Origin: an uncultured Lachnospiraceae bacterium
GTDB lineage: Bacteria; Bacillota; Clostridia; Lachnospirales; Lachnospiraceae
DNA length: 14,261 nt
Reading direction: 5' to 3'
Assembly: GCA_905236585.1 (NCBI GenBank)
Contig: CAJOQZ010000147.1
Coordinates: forward strand, 1 to 14,261
A program made the translations under genes and the position numbers. The notes below the pieces were generated by a model, which had not been told where the DNA came from, made no database searches, and saw only the letters and a program-made list of their open reading frames with translations. Each line of letters opens with the position of its first letter. Positions within the stretch are counted from its first letter, which is position 1. Positions 6,010 to 12,956 of this stretch are shown here, piece after piece.

Positions 6010-6867
6010 ATGGAGAACCGCTTTCATGTATTTCCCGCCAATAATTTTATCGATCTGGGCATTTATCAGATGGGCATGGAACAATGTCTGCCCGGTCACA
6101 GTTTCGGACCCGCGTCGCGGAATCATTTCCTGTTCCACTATGTTTTGGGAGGCAGCGGCATCCTCTATTTTACGGATGCAGGCGGCTCGGATCAGGTACA
6201 TAAGATTGGAAAAGACGAGGGTTTCCTGCTGATGCCCGGACAGATCACTACCTACATTGCCGACAGCAAAACCCCTTGGCAGTATATGTGGCTGGAATTT
6301 GACGGTCTGCGCGTGCAGGAAACTTTAGAGATCGCCGGATTCTCTATTGACTCGCCGGTCTATTCCAGCAAAAAGCCTCCTCTTCGCGAGGCGCTCCGTT
6401 CCCAAATGCTGTATATCGTGGAACACGAGGATGCGTCCATGCTCGAACTGATTGGGAGAACCTACCTTTTCCTTGATTTATTGACAAGATCCCTTACCAG
6501 CCGCCCGATTCCGGTAAAATCCAAACTGCGCAATTTCTATATCGCCGAAGCAATCGCTTTTATCGAAGAAAATTATCAAAAAGATATTTCCATCGAGGAA
6601 ATAGCAAATAACTGCGGCTTAAACCGCAGTTATTTCGGGAAGATTTTTAAGGAGGACGTCGGCAGTACGCCGCAAAAATTCCTGCTCAATTACCGCATGG
6701 TAAAAGCGACGGAATTATTGCAGCATACGGAAATGCCGATCTCCGATATTTCACCCCTTGTCGGTTATCCGAACCAGTTACATTTTTCCCGTGCATTCAA
6801 GGGGCATTTTGGCATATCGCCGCGGCATTGGCGTAATGAGAACAAGGTTATTCTGCTCCATGAATGA
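6010..6867 (+). CDS. AraC-family transcriptional regulator with cupin sensor domain
   Basis: The 285-residue protein has the standard layout. An N-terminal cupin-type sugar-sensing domain carries HYVLGGSGILYF (about 43-54), GFLLMPGQITTYIAD (about 71-85) and PWQYMWLEFDG (about 89-99). A helical linker follows, then two helix-turn-helix motifs: ISIEEIANNCGLNRSYFGKIFKEDVG (about 193-218) and MPISDISPLVGYPNQLHFSRAFKGHFGISP (about 242-271). It resembles the regulators that control alpha-galactosidase and raffinose-type operons in Firmicutes, so an activator role for the neighbouring galactosidase genes is inferred. The start ATG follows GAAAGGAGAG at good spacing, with a clear promoter upstream. 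It is divergent from the short araC gene, and its last 20 bp overlap the end of the convergent acetyltransferase gene. Confidence 0.92.
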   Translation: MENRFHVFPANNFIDLGIYQMGMEQCLPGHSFGPASRNHFLFHYVLGGSGILYFTDAGGSDQVHKIGKDEGFLLMPGQITTYIADSKTPWQYMWLEFDGLRVQETLEIAGFSIDSPVYSSKKPPLREALRSQMLYIVEHEDASMLELIGRTYLFLDLLTRSLTSRPIPVKSKLRNFYIAEAIAFIEENYQKDISIEEIANNCGLNRSYFGKIFKEDVGSTPQKFLLNYRMVKATELLQHTEMPISDISPLVGYPNQLHFSRAFKGHFGISPRHWRNENKVILLHE

Positions 6868-7405
6868 CCCGGCAAGGGTTCCCGACGGCGACGACATTTG
6901 CCGGAATATCCCTTGTCACGATGCTTCCGGCACCGATTACGGCGTTTTCACCGATCGTCACCCCGGGCAGAATAATCGCTCCGGCGCCGATCCACGCGTT
7001 ATTTCCTATTGTGATCGACTTTGCGTACTGCCAGCCCTTCTGGCGTAATTTATGGTCTATCGGGTGATTTGCCGTCGTAATCGTGACATTCGGACCGAAC
7101 ATCACATAATCGCCGACGAATATTGCCACATCATCCACAACCGTTAAATTAAAATTCGCGTAAACATGATTCCCGAAGAAAACGTTCCTGCCGCCCCAAT
7201 TTGCGTAAAACGGCGGCTCTATGTGGCATCCTTCCCCGACCGAGCCAAGCATTTCTTTTAACAATTCCTGCCGCAGCGCACCGTCGTCATGCAATGTCGC
7301 ATTATAACGCTCCATTGCCGCAAGCCCGCTGCTCTGGAGAGCCATGATTTCTTCGTCTGCCGGGTCGTAGATTTCTCCTGCGAGCCGTTTTTCATTTTCC
7401 GACAT
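6848..7405 (-). CDS. Galactoside/maltose O-acetyltransferase, LacA/Maa type hexapeptide enzyme
   Basis: This 185-residue enzyme transfers an acetyl group from acetyl-CoA to a sugar 6-hydroxyl. The N-terminal part (KRLAGEIYDPADEEI) is the maltose-acetyltransferase cap. The rest is a left-handed beta helix built from hexapeptide repeats (ITIGNNAWIGAGAIILPGVTIGENAVIGAGSIVTRDIP). TANHPIDHKLR carries the catalytic His (about H114), matching the LacA/Maa active site, and the C terminus VVAVGNPCRVI is complete. The ATG at 7403-7405 is preferred because GAGGGA stands 6 nt upstream. An earlier in-frame ATG (7426) overlaps the stop of the alpha-galactosidase gene and is poorly spaced. Only 17 nt separate it from galA, so the two form an operon. 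The galactosidase context favours a LacA-like galactoside role, but the sequence alone does not separate it from maltose acetyltransferase. Confidence 0.9.
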   Translation of the reverse strand: MSENEKRLAGEIYDPADEEIMALQSSGLAAMERYNATLHDDGALRQELLKEMLGSVGEGCHIEPPFYANWGGRNVFFGNHVYANFNLTVVDDVAIFVGDYVMFGPNVTITTANHPIDHKLRQKGWQYAKSITIGNNAWIGAGAIILPGVTIGENAVIGAGSIVTRDIPANVVAVGNPCRVIHGAE

Positions 7406-7422
7406 AATGCGTCCCTCGCACA

Positions 7423-9612
7423 TCATTCCTTAATTTTGAAGTAAAATTGATATGCCGCATACTGGTTCATAATATTCGGAAGCGGGATTCCGACCGTCAT
7501 CAATGCATCCGATGCGTAATCCTCCCCCACCGACTCATTGTGATAAAGGGCATGCTCCCTAAGTCCGGCAAGCCTGACGTAATGGGGCAGGGGGTTGCAG
7601 CGGGCATTTGTGATAACCGCTGACAAAAGCGCTTCCGTCTTGTCTTCCGACACCACCATCCACGCCGTATAGTCGTCGGAAAAAGGATCGGACAGCCGAT
7701 AGTATGTTCCGTTATGGATCAGCGGCGCGTATTTCTTAAACGTCGCAACTTCCCGGCGTATCTCGTCTCTTTCCTCTTCGGATAATTTTTTCGGATCCAT
7801 TTCATAGCCGTATGTGCCCGCCATGGCAACAATGCTTCTTGTCCGAAGCGGCGTAATTCTGGCATTCATTTCATTCGGCACCGCCGATACGTGGGCGCCC
7901 ATGGCGCTAAGCGGATAACCGAACGACGTCCCGTACTGGATGCGCAGCCGGTCGATCGCGTCCGTATTATCGGAAGTCCAAATCTGCGGCGTGTAATACA
8001 GCATTCCCGCATCGAACCGTCCGCCGCCCCCGGCACAGCCTTCGATCAGAATATGCGGATAACGCGTCCGCATCTTCTCAAGGAACTCGTACAGCCCAAG
8101 AATGTAATCATAGAGGACTCTTCCCTGATCTTCCGTATCATGGGAATAGACGTCGGCAATGCTGCGGTTATAATCCCATTTAACGTATTCGATATTTCCC
8201 GCGTCAAGAACTTCGCAGATCATGGAAAAAATATGATCCCGTACTTCTTTTCTCGAAAAATCCAATACTAACTGGCTGCGTCCGCGGATTGGCTTCCGAC
8301 CCGGAATGCAAAGCGCCCAATCGGGATGCGCCCGGTACAGGCCGCTGTCTTCGTTCACCATTTCCGGCTCGATCCATATGCCGAATTTAAGCCCTTTGGC
8401 GTTGATCTTTTCAATGAAACCGCCAAGGGTTCCGCCTAACTTTTTTTCATTTACGACCCAGTCGCCCAAGCCGCGTTTGTCGTCGTCCCGGGCGCCGAAC
8501 CAGCCGTCATCCATAACGAGCATATCCATCCCTAAGTCTTTTGCCTGATCGGCAAGGGACAGCAGATCCTCGCCTGTGAACGAGAAATAATATGCCTCCC
8601 AACTGTTAAGCAGCACCGGGCGGATTGCATCTCTGTACTCGCCGCGGACAATATGTTTTCTGATGCAGGCATGCAGGTTTTGAGACAGCAAAGAAAATCC
8701 TTCGCCCGAGCAGCTTAGGATAACTTCCGGCGCGATGAATGTCTCATCTGCGTCAAGCGGATACGAAAATTTCTCATCGGACAATCCCAACTGCCAGCGC
8801 GTCTGATCATAGCCGTCCCGTTCGCAGACTCCCGTAAATCCGCCGCTGTAAACGAACTGCATGCTGTAGCAGATCCCGCTTCGCTCCGTCGTCGTTCTCT
8901 CGCAGAGGAGCATCATCGGATTATATTGATGCGAAGAATGTCCCCTCCTGCTGCCGATCACTTTTGCCCCGTGTACGGCATGCTCGCGCTGGAATTTCCT
9001 CTCCATGGCATGCCTTCCGTAAAACGTTACCAAATCATACTTGCCCGTGACAAAATCCAGATTCGCGGACAGCGTTCTGTTTAGATAAAGACGATCTTCT
9101 CCTTCGTTTTTAACAATGACGCTTCGCGTAATGATATCGTTCTCATATAAAACGCCGTAAAGAAGGGTCACCGAAATCTTTGCCGCCTCGTCATATAATT
9201 CGACGGAAAGGCTCGCCGCCTCCGCCTCATCCGCATAGACAGCCGGAAGCCCGGACAGTCCGTACTTCCCTTTTTTGATTTCATGCGAGCGATAACGAAG
9301 ATCCGCCGCTATTGAACCGTCCGCGTTTTTCAAAACAAACGCCGGCGTCCGATAATCCCCCATGCCGCTTACCGGATATTCCTGCGGCAGCTGGTCGTAC
9401 GAATACTCCCGCAGATTCCCCGCGTCATAGATGTTCCCCGAATTTCCCCTGTCCGCATAGGTCAACAAAAACTCCATGTTGCCCTGCGCCTTCGGCCCAT
9501 AGTACAAATGAAGAAGCACACCGAAGCGGTCTATCATAAACTGATATGTCGTTCGTGCGGTGTGCAGTGAAAATGTTTTTTTATTCTCATCGTAAACAAT
9601 CATTTCCGGCAT
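7423..9612 (-). CDS. galA: Alpha-galactosidase, GH36 family
   Basis: The enzyme releases terminal alpha-1,6-galactose from melibiose, raffinose and stachyose. Its 729 residues match the full-length bacterial GH36 type: an N-terminal beta-sandwich (about 1-320), the TIM barrel from RPVLLNSWEAYYFSFTGEDL through LVMDDGWFGARDDDKRGLGDW (about 366-385), and a C-terminal beta domain. The nucleophile Asp is in YVKWDYNRS (about D480) and the acid/base Asp in WTSDNTDA (about D548); the positions agree with those known for Geobacillus AgaA. CAGGGGRFD, which shapes the substrate site, is intact. No signal peptide is seen, so it is cytoplasmic. The ATG at 9610-9612 is chosen for the AAGGGGG 8 nt upstream; an ATG at 9601-9603 is possible, and the longer in-frame reading to 9675 lies largely upstream of that ribosome binding site. 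It is the first gene of an operon with the acetyltransferase. Confidence 0.96.
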   Translation of the reverse strand: MPEMIVYDENKKTFSLHTARTTYQFMIDRFGVLLHLYYGPKAQGNMEFLLTYADRGNSGNIYDAGNLREYSYDQLPQEYPVSGMGDYRTPAFVLKNADGSIAADLRYRSHEIKKGKYGLSGLPAVYADEAEAASLSVELYDEAAKISVTLLYGVLYENDIITRSVIVKNEGEDRLYLNRTLSANLDFVTGKYDLVTFYGRHAMERKFQREHAVHGAKVIGSRRGHSSHQYNPMMLLCERTTTERSGICYSMQFVYSGGFTGVCERDGYDQTRWQLGLSDEKFSYPLDADETFIAPEVILSCSGEGFSLLSQNLHACIRKHIVRGEYRDAIRPVLLNSWEAYYFSFTGEDLLSLADQAKDLGMDMLVMDDGWFGARDDDKRGLGDWVVNEKKLGGTLGGFIEKINAKGLKFGIWIEPEMVNEDSGLYRAHPDWALCIPGRKPIRGRSQLVLDFSRKEVRDHIFSMICEVLDAGNIEYVKWDYNRSIADVYSHDTEDQGRVLYDYILGLYEFLEKMRTRYPHILIEGCAGGGGRFDAGMLYYTPQIWTSDNTDAIDRLRIQYGTSFGYPLSAMGAHVSAVPNEMNARITPLRTRSIVAMAGTYGYEMDPKKLSEEERDEIRREVATFKKYAPLIHNGTYYRLSDPFSDDYTAWMVVSEDKTEALLSAVITNARCNPLPHYVRLAGLREHALYHNESVGEDYASDALMTVGIPLPNIMNQYAAYQFYFKIKE

Positions 9613-9679
9613 TTCATAAGCCCCCTTTTCTTTGACGAATGCTCCTTTTTGCTTGGAAATCCAATTTATACGCATCGAC

Positions 9680-9697
9680 GAAACGGCAAGCCGTTTC
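9680..9697. promoter_or_regulatory. 18-bp dyad at the galA transcription start, candidate operator
   Basis: GAAACGGC-AA-GCCGTTTC (9680-9697) is palindromic apart from the two central bases. It lies directly downstream of the candidate galA -10 box, where a repressor would block transcription. It has no T-run after it on the minus strand, so it is not a terminator. A short-loop hairpin in the mRNA leader is the alternative. Confidence 0.45.
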
Positions 9698-9703
9698 TCG
9701 GTG

Positions 9704-9709
9704 AGTATA
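9704..9709 (-). promoter_or_regulatory. Candidate -10 box of the galA operon
   Basis: TATACT on the minus strand (complement of 9704-9709) is one base off consensus. At 17 nt upstream there is only a T-rich stretch and no good -35 box, as often seen for promoters that need an AraC-type activator. The space 9613-9853 between galA and the ATPase gene also holds TGCAAAT (9802-9808), a word repeated in the araC intergenic region. I see no clear terminator for the ATPase gene there. Confidence 0.35.
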
Positions 9710-9853
9710 TTTAATCACAGGCGCAAAAAAAAGTGAATATCGCAATATGAAATGTTTTATTTGTATTTTCCGCATTTTGATTGAATTATGGTATATCGGG
9801 TTGCAAATGGGTATATGCTTTTTTTGCTCCCATAGAAAAATCCTGCAAGCGCC

Positions 9854-11269
9854 TTAACCAAACAGATCCTCTGCGGTAATCTCGCATAATATCTGGTTGG
9901 TATGGGCATTCTTTTTTATTCCGGCGAAGGAAATCATCGTCAGCATAAGTGCTTTTTTTGTTTTTGTCTCTGTGCGAAAGGCTTCCACCTTATGAAGCAG
10001 TTCTCTCTCATAAGCAGCATCTATAGAATACGCTTCATTTGTATATTTGATTTCACAAATATTGATTACATCATCTTTACGGTCGATCAACAGGTCAATC
10101 TGCACATTCGGCTCTGTTTTCCTGCTGCTCCACGACGACTCATTGCTATATACGCCGGATATGCCAAGCGCCTGTTTGATCTGCTTTGTATGCAGCAGAC
10201 ACACTTTTTCAAAGGCAAGACCGCACCATGTATAATATGCTGGGGAATTGATAAAAGAAAACCATGTTCCGGTTTTTCCGCCGCTTATGAAATTGAGATG
10301 AAACAAACACAGCGCATCGATCAACTGATAATGGCATCCGTTCGTATTTTTTGTATAATCGTGATACCGTCGAATAAAGCCGCATTGTACCAAATCTTCG
10401 AGACATGTGCTTAATGTCTTTCCTTCCGGAACTTTTCCCATTTCAATCAATTCTGCCCTTGTATACCCATATCTTTTCCCGGACAGTTCCAAAACAATCG
10501 CAATATACTTATCCGCATTACGAAATAACGCATGAAATAAATTGTGAAATTCATTCTTTAGCGGCGCGTTTTCTTGGAAAAAAAGCATCTCCACATTTTG
10601 CGCCAGACTATATTGCGGTTTCAGATAATTCAAGTAATACGGGATTCCTCCAAAGATCATGGCGCATTCCGCAACCTGCCTTCTTGTAAACTGCATCCCG
10701 TTAGATATCAGAAGTTGCTCACATTCGCTTAAATTAAACGGCAAAAGCCGTATTTGCCGCGTCAGCCGGTTATAAAATCCGCCCATATCTTTTACAATAT
10801 TATTGACAATCCAAGATGTCGCCGATCCACAGACGATCAATACAAGATCCTTCTGCGAGGATCCCCAACTGTTCCAGAAATAATCCAGTGCGCTCTTAAA
10901 ATCTGACCGGGGCGTGTCCATCCACGGAAGTTCATCCAAAAAAACCACTCTTCTGCCGGTTTTATACTCTCTTGCAACTTGTTTGGATTTGAGGATATTT
11001 TCCAGTCGCAAAAAAGCCTCGAACCAATCCTTTGGTATCGTCTGTATTTCGTCTCCGTATTTTACCAGCGACTCCTTAAATATGCGAAGTTGTTGTTTTG
11101 TTTTGACATTCTGTACCCCGGTTGCGTAAAACGAGAACGTATCATCAAAAAATTCCTTAATAAGATACGTTTTTCCGACCCTTCTCCTGCCGTAAACGGC
11201 TACAAATTCCGGTCTTCCGCTGTTGATACATTCCATCAAAGTCTGAATTTCATCTTTCCTTCCGATCAT
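9854..11269 (-). CDS. AAA+ ATPase with C-terminal PD-(D/E)XK-like domain (ATPase_2/DUF234-like)
   Basis: The 471-residue protein belongs to the widespread prokaryotic stand-alone ATPase group often labelled ATP-binding protein. It has Walker A GRRRVGKT (about 27-34), Walker B VVFLDELPW (about 108-116), a sensor-1-like VCGSATSW (about 146-153), GGIPYYL (about 207-213), a winged-helix-like middle (TRAELIEMG, CLEDLVQCGFIRRY) and a C-terminal part with GLAFE, QIDLLID and ICEIKYT (about E354, D392, E406/K408). The last three match the E...D...ExK core of PD-(D/E)XK nuclease-fold domains. Its function is unknown; defence and mobile-element roles have been suggested for relatives. The ATG at 11267-11269 is chosen because GAGG stands 7 nt upstream. 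The earlier ATG at 11302 lies at the predicted transcription start and has no ribosome binding site. The gene looks richer in A and T than its neighbours, which hints at separate acquisition. Confidence 0.85.
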   Translation of the reverse strand: MIGRKDEIQTLMECINSGRPEFVAVYGRRRVGKTYLIKEFFDDTFSFYATGVQNVKTKQQLRIFKESLVKYGDEIQTIPKDWFEAFLRLENILKSKQVAREYKTGRRVVFLDELPWMDTPRSDFKSALDYFWNSWGSSQKDLVLIVCGSATSWIVNNIVKDMGGFYNRLTRQIRLLPFNLSECEQLLISNGMQFTRRQVAECAMIFGGIPYYLNYLKPQYSLAQNVEMLFFQENAPLKNEFHNLFHALFRNADKYIAIVLELSGKRYGYTRAELIEMGKVPEGKTLSTCLEDLVQCGFIRRYHDYTKNTNGCHYQLIDALCLFHLNFISGGKTGTWFSFINSPAYYTWCGLAFEKVCLLHTKQIKQALGISGVYSNESSWSSRKTEPNVQIDLLIDRKDDVINICEIKYTNEAYSIDAAYERELLHKVEAFRTETKTKKALMLTMISFAGIKKNAHTNQILCEITAEDLFG

Positions 11270-11304
11270 ATAATACCTCGATCTTGAAAATTTTTCTTTC
11301 ATTT

Positions 11305-11333
11305 ATTATAAATATTGGGGCGTTATCTGTCAA
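11305..11333 (-). promoter_or_regulatory. Near-perfect sigma-A promoter of the ATPase gene
   Basis: The minus strand reads TTGACA (complement of 11328-11333), 17 nt, TATAAT (complement of 11305-11310), both boxes at full consensus. Transcription should start near 11298, which leaves a leader of about 30 nt before the ATG at 11269 and excludes the ATG at 11302 as a start. The spacer contains CCCCAA, which also occurs in the arms of the upstream inverted repeat. Confidence 0.8.
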
Positions 11334-11342
11334 TAATAGAAT

Positions 11343-11390
11343 TATAATTCCCCAAAACATATCATATTTTATCTATTTGGGGGAATTATA
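11343..11390. promoter_or_regulatory. Inverted repeat upstream of the ATPase promoter, candidate operator
   Basis: TATAATTCCCCAAA (11343-11356) and TTTGGGGGAATTATA (11376-11390) form a 14-bp inverted repeat with one extra G and a 19-bp AT-rich centre. It ends 10 bp upstream of the ATPase -35 box. The half-site core TTGGGG appears again at 11315-11320 inside the promoter spacer, as expected for a repressor binding cooperatively. A hairpin with a 19-nt loop lacking a T-run makes a terminator unlikely. Confidence 0.5.
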
Positions 11391-11413
11391 GTGCATATGA
11401 TTATATGCGGAGA

Positions 11414-11446
11414 ATAAAAATCCCGCCCGAGGGAGGCTCGGGCGGG
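11414..11446 (-). terminator. Intrinsic terminator of the glgC-glgD-spoVG operon
   Basis: On the minus strand, about 50 nt after the spoVG stop, a perfect 10-bp GC-rich stem CCCGCCCGAG / CTCGGGCGGG with a 5-nt loop (11422-11446) is followed by ATTTTTATT. This is a textbook rho-independent terminator and marks the end of the operon. Confidence 0.93.
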
Positions 11447-11448
11447 GC

Positions 11449-11465
11449 GTGCGTATGATACGCAC
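11449..11465. repeat. 17-bp perfect dyad just before the terminator
   Basis: GTGCGTAT-G-ATACGCAC (11449-11465) is a perfect 8-bp dyad between the spoVG stop and the terminator stem. In the mRNA it can form a 7-bp hairpin directly preceding the terminator, giving a tandem stem-loop at the 3' end. It may protect the 3' end or bind a protein. Confidence 0.5.
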
Positions 11466-11499
11466 ATTGCGAGGTAGAAATGAACTTTCGATAAACTGT

Positions 11500-11766
11500 T
11501 CAGGCATCTGAACCGTTATCTTCTTTGAATTTGTTCAGGATCAAATCAGAGATCTCGGCGCGCACGTCCGAACGGATCGGATGCGCAATATCCTTATATT
11601 CGCCGTCGGTCGCCTTGCGCGACGGCATAGCGATAAACAGCCCCTTGTCTCCTTCTATGATCTTAATGTCATGCACGACAAACGCGTCATCGAACGTGAT
11701 AGAGGCAACTCCGCAAAGTTTCCCCTCTTTTTCGATCCTGCGGATTCTTACATCTGTAATTGTCAT
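11500..11766 (-). CDS. spoVG: SpoVG-family regulator
   Basis: SpoVG is a small nucleic-acid-binding regulator of Firmicutes, affecting septation, sporulation and other traits. This 88-residue protein contains the family core [38 protein letters not shown], then [18 protein letters not shown]. The ATG at 11764-11766 is chosen: GAAGGGG lies 7 nt upstream and TITDVRIR is the usual N-terminal start. The reading from 11787 adds residues unlike the family. The C-terminal tail (FKEDNGSDA) is short and acidic, as usual. It is the last gene before a strong terminator and is 71 nt behind glgD, so it is probably co-transcribed with glgC-glgD. Confidence 0.95.
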   Translation of the reverse strand: MTITDVRIRRIEKEGKLCGVASITFDDAFVVHDIKIIEGDKGLFIAMPSRKATDGEYKDIAHPIRSDVRAEISDLILNKFKEDNGSDA

Positions 11767-11791
11767 ATGAATACCCCTTCTTTTCATGTAC

Positions 11792-11815
11792 CGCGGCGGG
11801 ATTCGCCCGCCCGCG
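11792..11815 (-). other. GC-rich hairpin between glgD and spoVG
   Basis: CGCGGCGGG (11792-11800) pairs with CCCGCCCGCG (11806-11815) around ATTCG, a 9-bp stem with one bulged C. No T-run follows on the minus strand, so it is probably not a terminator. It could set the relative amounts of glgCD and spoVG mRNA by blocking decay or processing. Confidence 0.5.
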
Positions 11816-11837
11816 CTATCTTGGATACAGCCTTATC

Positions 11838-12956
11838 TTATACGCCGTACCGGTTGTTGCTTTCCGAAATAATCTTGATCTCGTTCTCACCGATATAGGT
11901 CGTATCCGAAAGCAGCGTCTCATCGCTTTCAACAATGCAGTTCTCAACGCGAACATTGTCTCCGATGTAAGCGCCGTTCAAAATAATCGAATTTTTGATT
12001 ACGCTGTTGTTGCCGACGAATACTTTTTTGAACAGCACCGAATTTTCCACTTGCGAGTTGATGATCGTTCCCGAACCGACCAGACAATTCTTCACGGACG
12101 ATCCGGAATTGAACTTCGCCGGCGGAAGATCCTGCGCCTTGGAATAAATCTTCTGCTCGCCGCGGAAGAAGAAATCACGTACTTCCGGCTTCAGGAAATC
12201 CATATTCGTCCGGTAGTAAGATTCTACCGACGCGATGTTGCTCCAATAGGACTCAGTCAAAAATCCGTAGATCTTCTTCATGCCTTTGTAACGGATCAAA
12301 ATGTCCGTAACGAAATTGTACCGTCCTTCCGCGTTGCACTGCTCCAATAACTCAATCAGTTTACGGCGGCGCATAATGTATGTGCCGGTGGAAACGATGT
12401 TGGAATGCGCCATCATCGGCTTTTCTTCGAAGTCCGTAATCAGTCCGTCGCCGTCCATCAGGACCGTTCCGAAACGGGAAATGTCGTCGCCTTCCGGCAT
12501 TTTCGCACATACGACCGTAATCTCCGCCTGACGGTTAATATGGTATTCAAGCACCGGGTTAAAGTCCTGCTTGTAGATGCAGTCGCCGCTGGCAATGATC
12601 ACATACGGCTCGTGGCGCTTTTTCAAGAAATCGATATTCTGCCACATTGCGTCTGCCGTGCCGCGGTACCACCAACTGTTGTCCGCCGTAACGGTCGGCG
12701 TAAAGAGGAACAGACCGCCCTGCTTACGACCGAAATTCCACCATTTGGAAGAATTCAAATGCTCATTCAACGATCTCGCGTTGTACTGCGATAAAACCGC
12801 TACCGTCTGCACATGCGAGTTTGTCATGTTCGAAAGTGTAAAATCAATGCTGCGGTAACTGCACGCTACCGGCATTGCGGATATGGCTCTTTTATCGGAC
12901 AGGCTACGCATACGCGTGCTGTTGCCGCCCGCTAAGATAATTCCTAATGCTTTCAT
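11838..12956 (-). CDS. glgD: Glucose-1-phosphate adenylyltransferase subunit GlgD
   Basis: GlgD is the second subunit of the Firmicutes ADP-glucose pyrophosphorylase, thought to modulate the catalytic GlgC. The 372-residue protein has the nucleotidyltransferase fold with [12 protein letters not shown] (about 5-16), [10 protein letters not shown] (about 123-132), [12 protein letters not shown] and FEEKP (Glc-1-P binding), then a C-terminal left-handed beta helix ([33 protein letters not shown]). Compared with GlgC next door, the glycine-rich loop reads GGNSTRM instead of GGQGSRL, and the KPAV...GGKYRIIDF segment is replaced by [17 protein letters not shown]; this fits a weakly or non-catalytic role. 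The start codon overlaps the glgC stop (ATGA), so translation is coupled. AGGTG stands 7 nt upstream. Confidence 0.95.
   Translation of the reverse strand: MKALGIILAGGNSTRMRSLSDKRAISAMPVACSYRSIDFTLSNMTNSHVQTVAVLSQYNARSLNEHLNSSKWWNFGRKQGGLFLFTPTVTADNSWWYRGTADAMWQNIDFLKKRHEPYVIIASGDCIYKQDFNPVLEYHINRQAEITVVCAKMPEGDDISRFGTVLMDGDGLITDFEEKPMMAHSNIVSTGTYIMRRRKLIELLEQCNAEGRYNFVTDILIRYKGMKKIYGFLTESYWSNIASVESYYRTNMDFLKPEVRDFFFRGEQKIYSKAQDLPPAKFNSGSSVKNCLVGSGTIINSQVENSVLFKKVFVGNNSVIKNSIILNGAYIGDNVRVENCIVESDETLLSDTTYIGENEIKIISESNNRYGV

Noticed and set aside
5905..6201. 98-codon minus-strand reading frame over the araC start
   Set aside because: It is antisense to the full-length araC and its promoter, has no family features, and does not encode the missing cupin of the short araC.
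9613..9675. Longer start for galA at 9675
   Set aside because: The extra residues precede a strong AAGGGGG ribosome binding site and extend beyond the 729-residue length of GH36 relatives.
9680..9697. galA leader dyad as a terminator
   Set aside because: Only a 2-nt centre and no T-run on the minus strand; its position at the start site fits an operator better.
11270..11302. Longer start for the ATPase at 11302
   Set aside because: It lies at the predicted transcription start just after a consensus TATAAT and has no ribosome binding site; the ATG at 11269 has GAGG at 7 nt.
11343..11390. Inverted repeat as second terminator of spoVG
   Set aside because: The loop is 19 nt long, no T-run follows on the minus strand, and a far better terminator is at 11414-11446.
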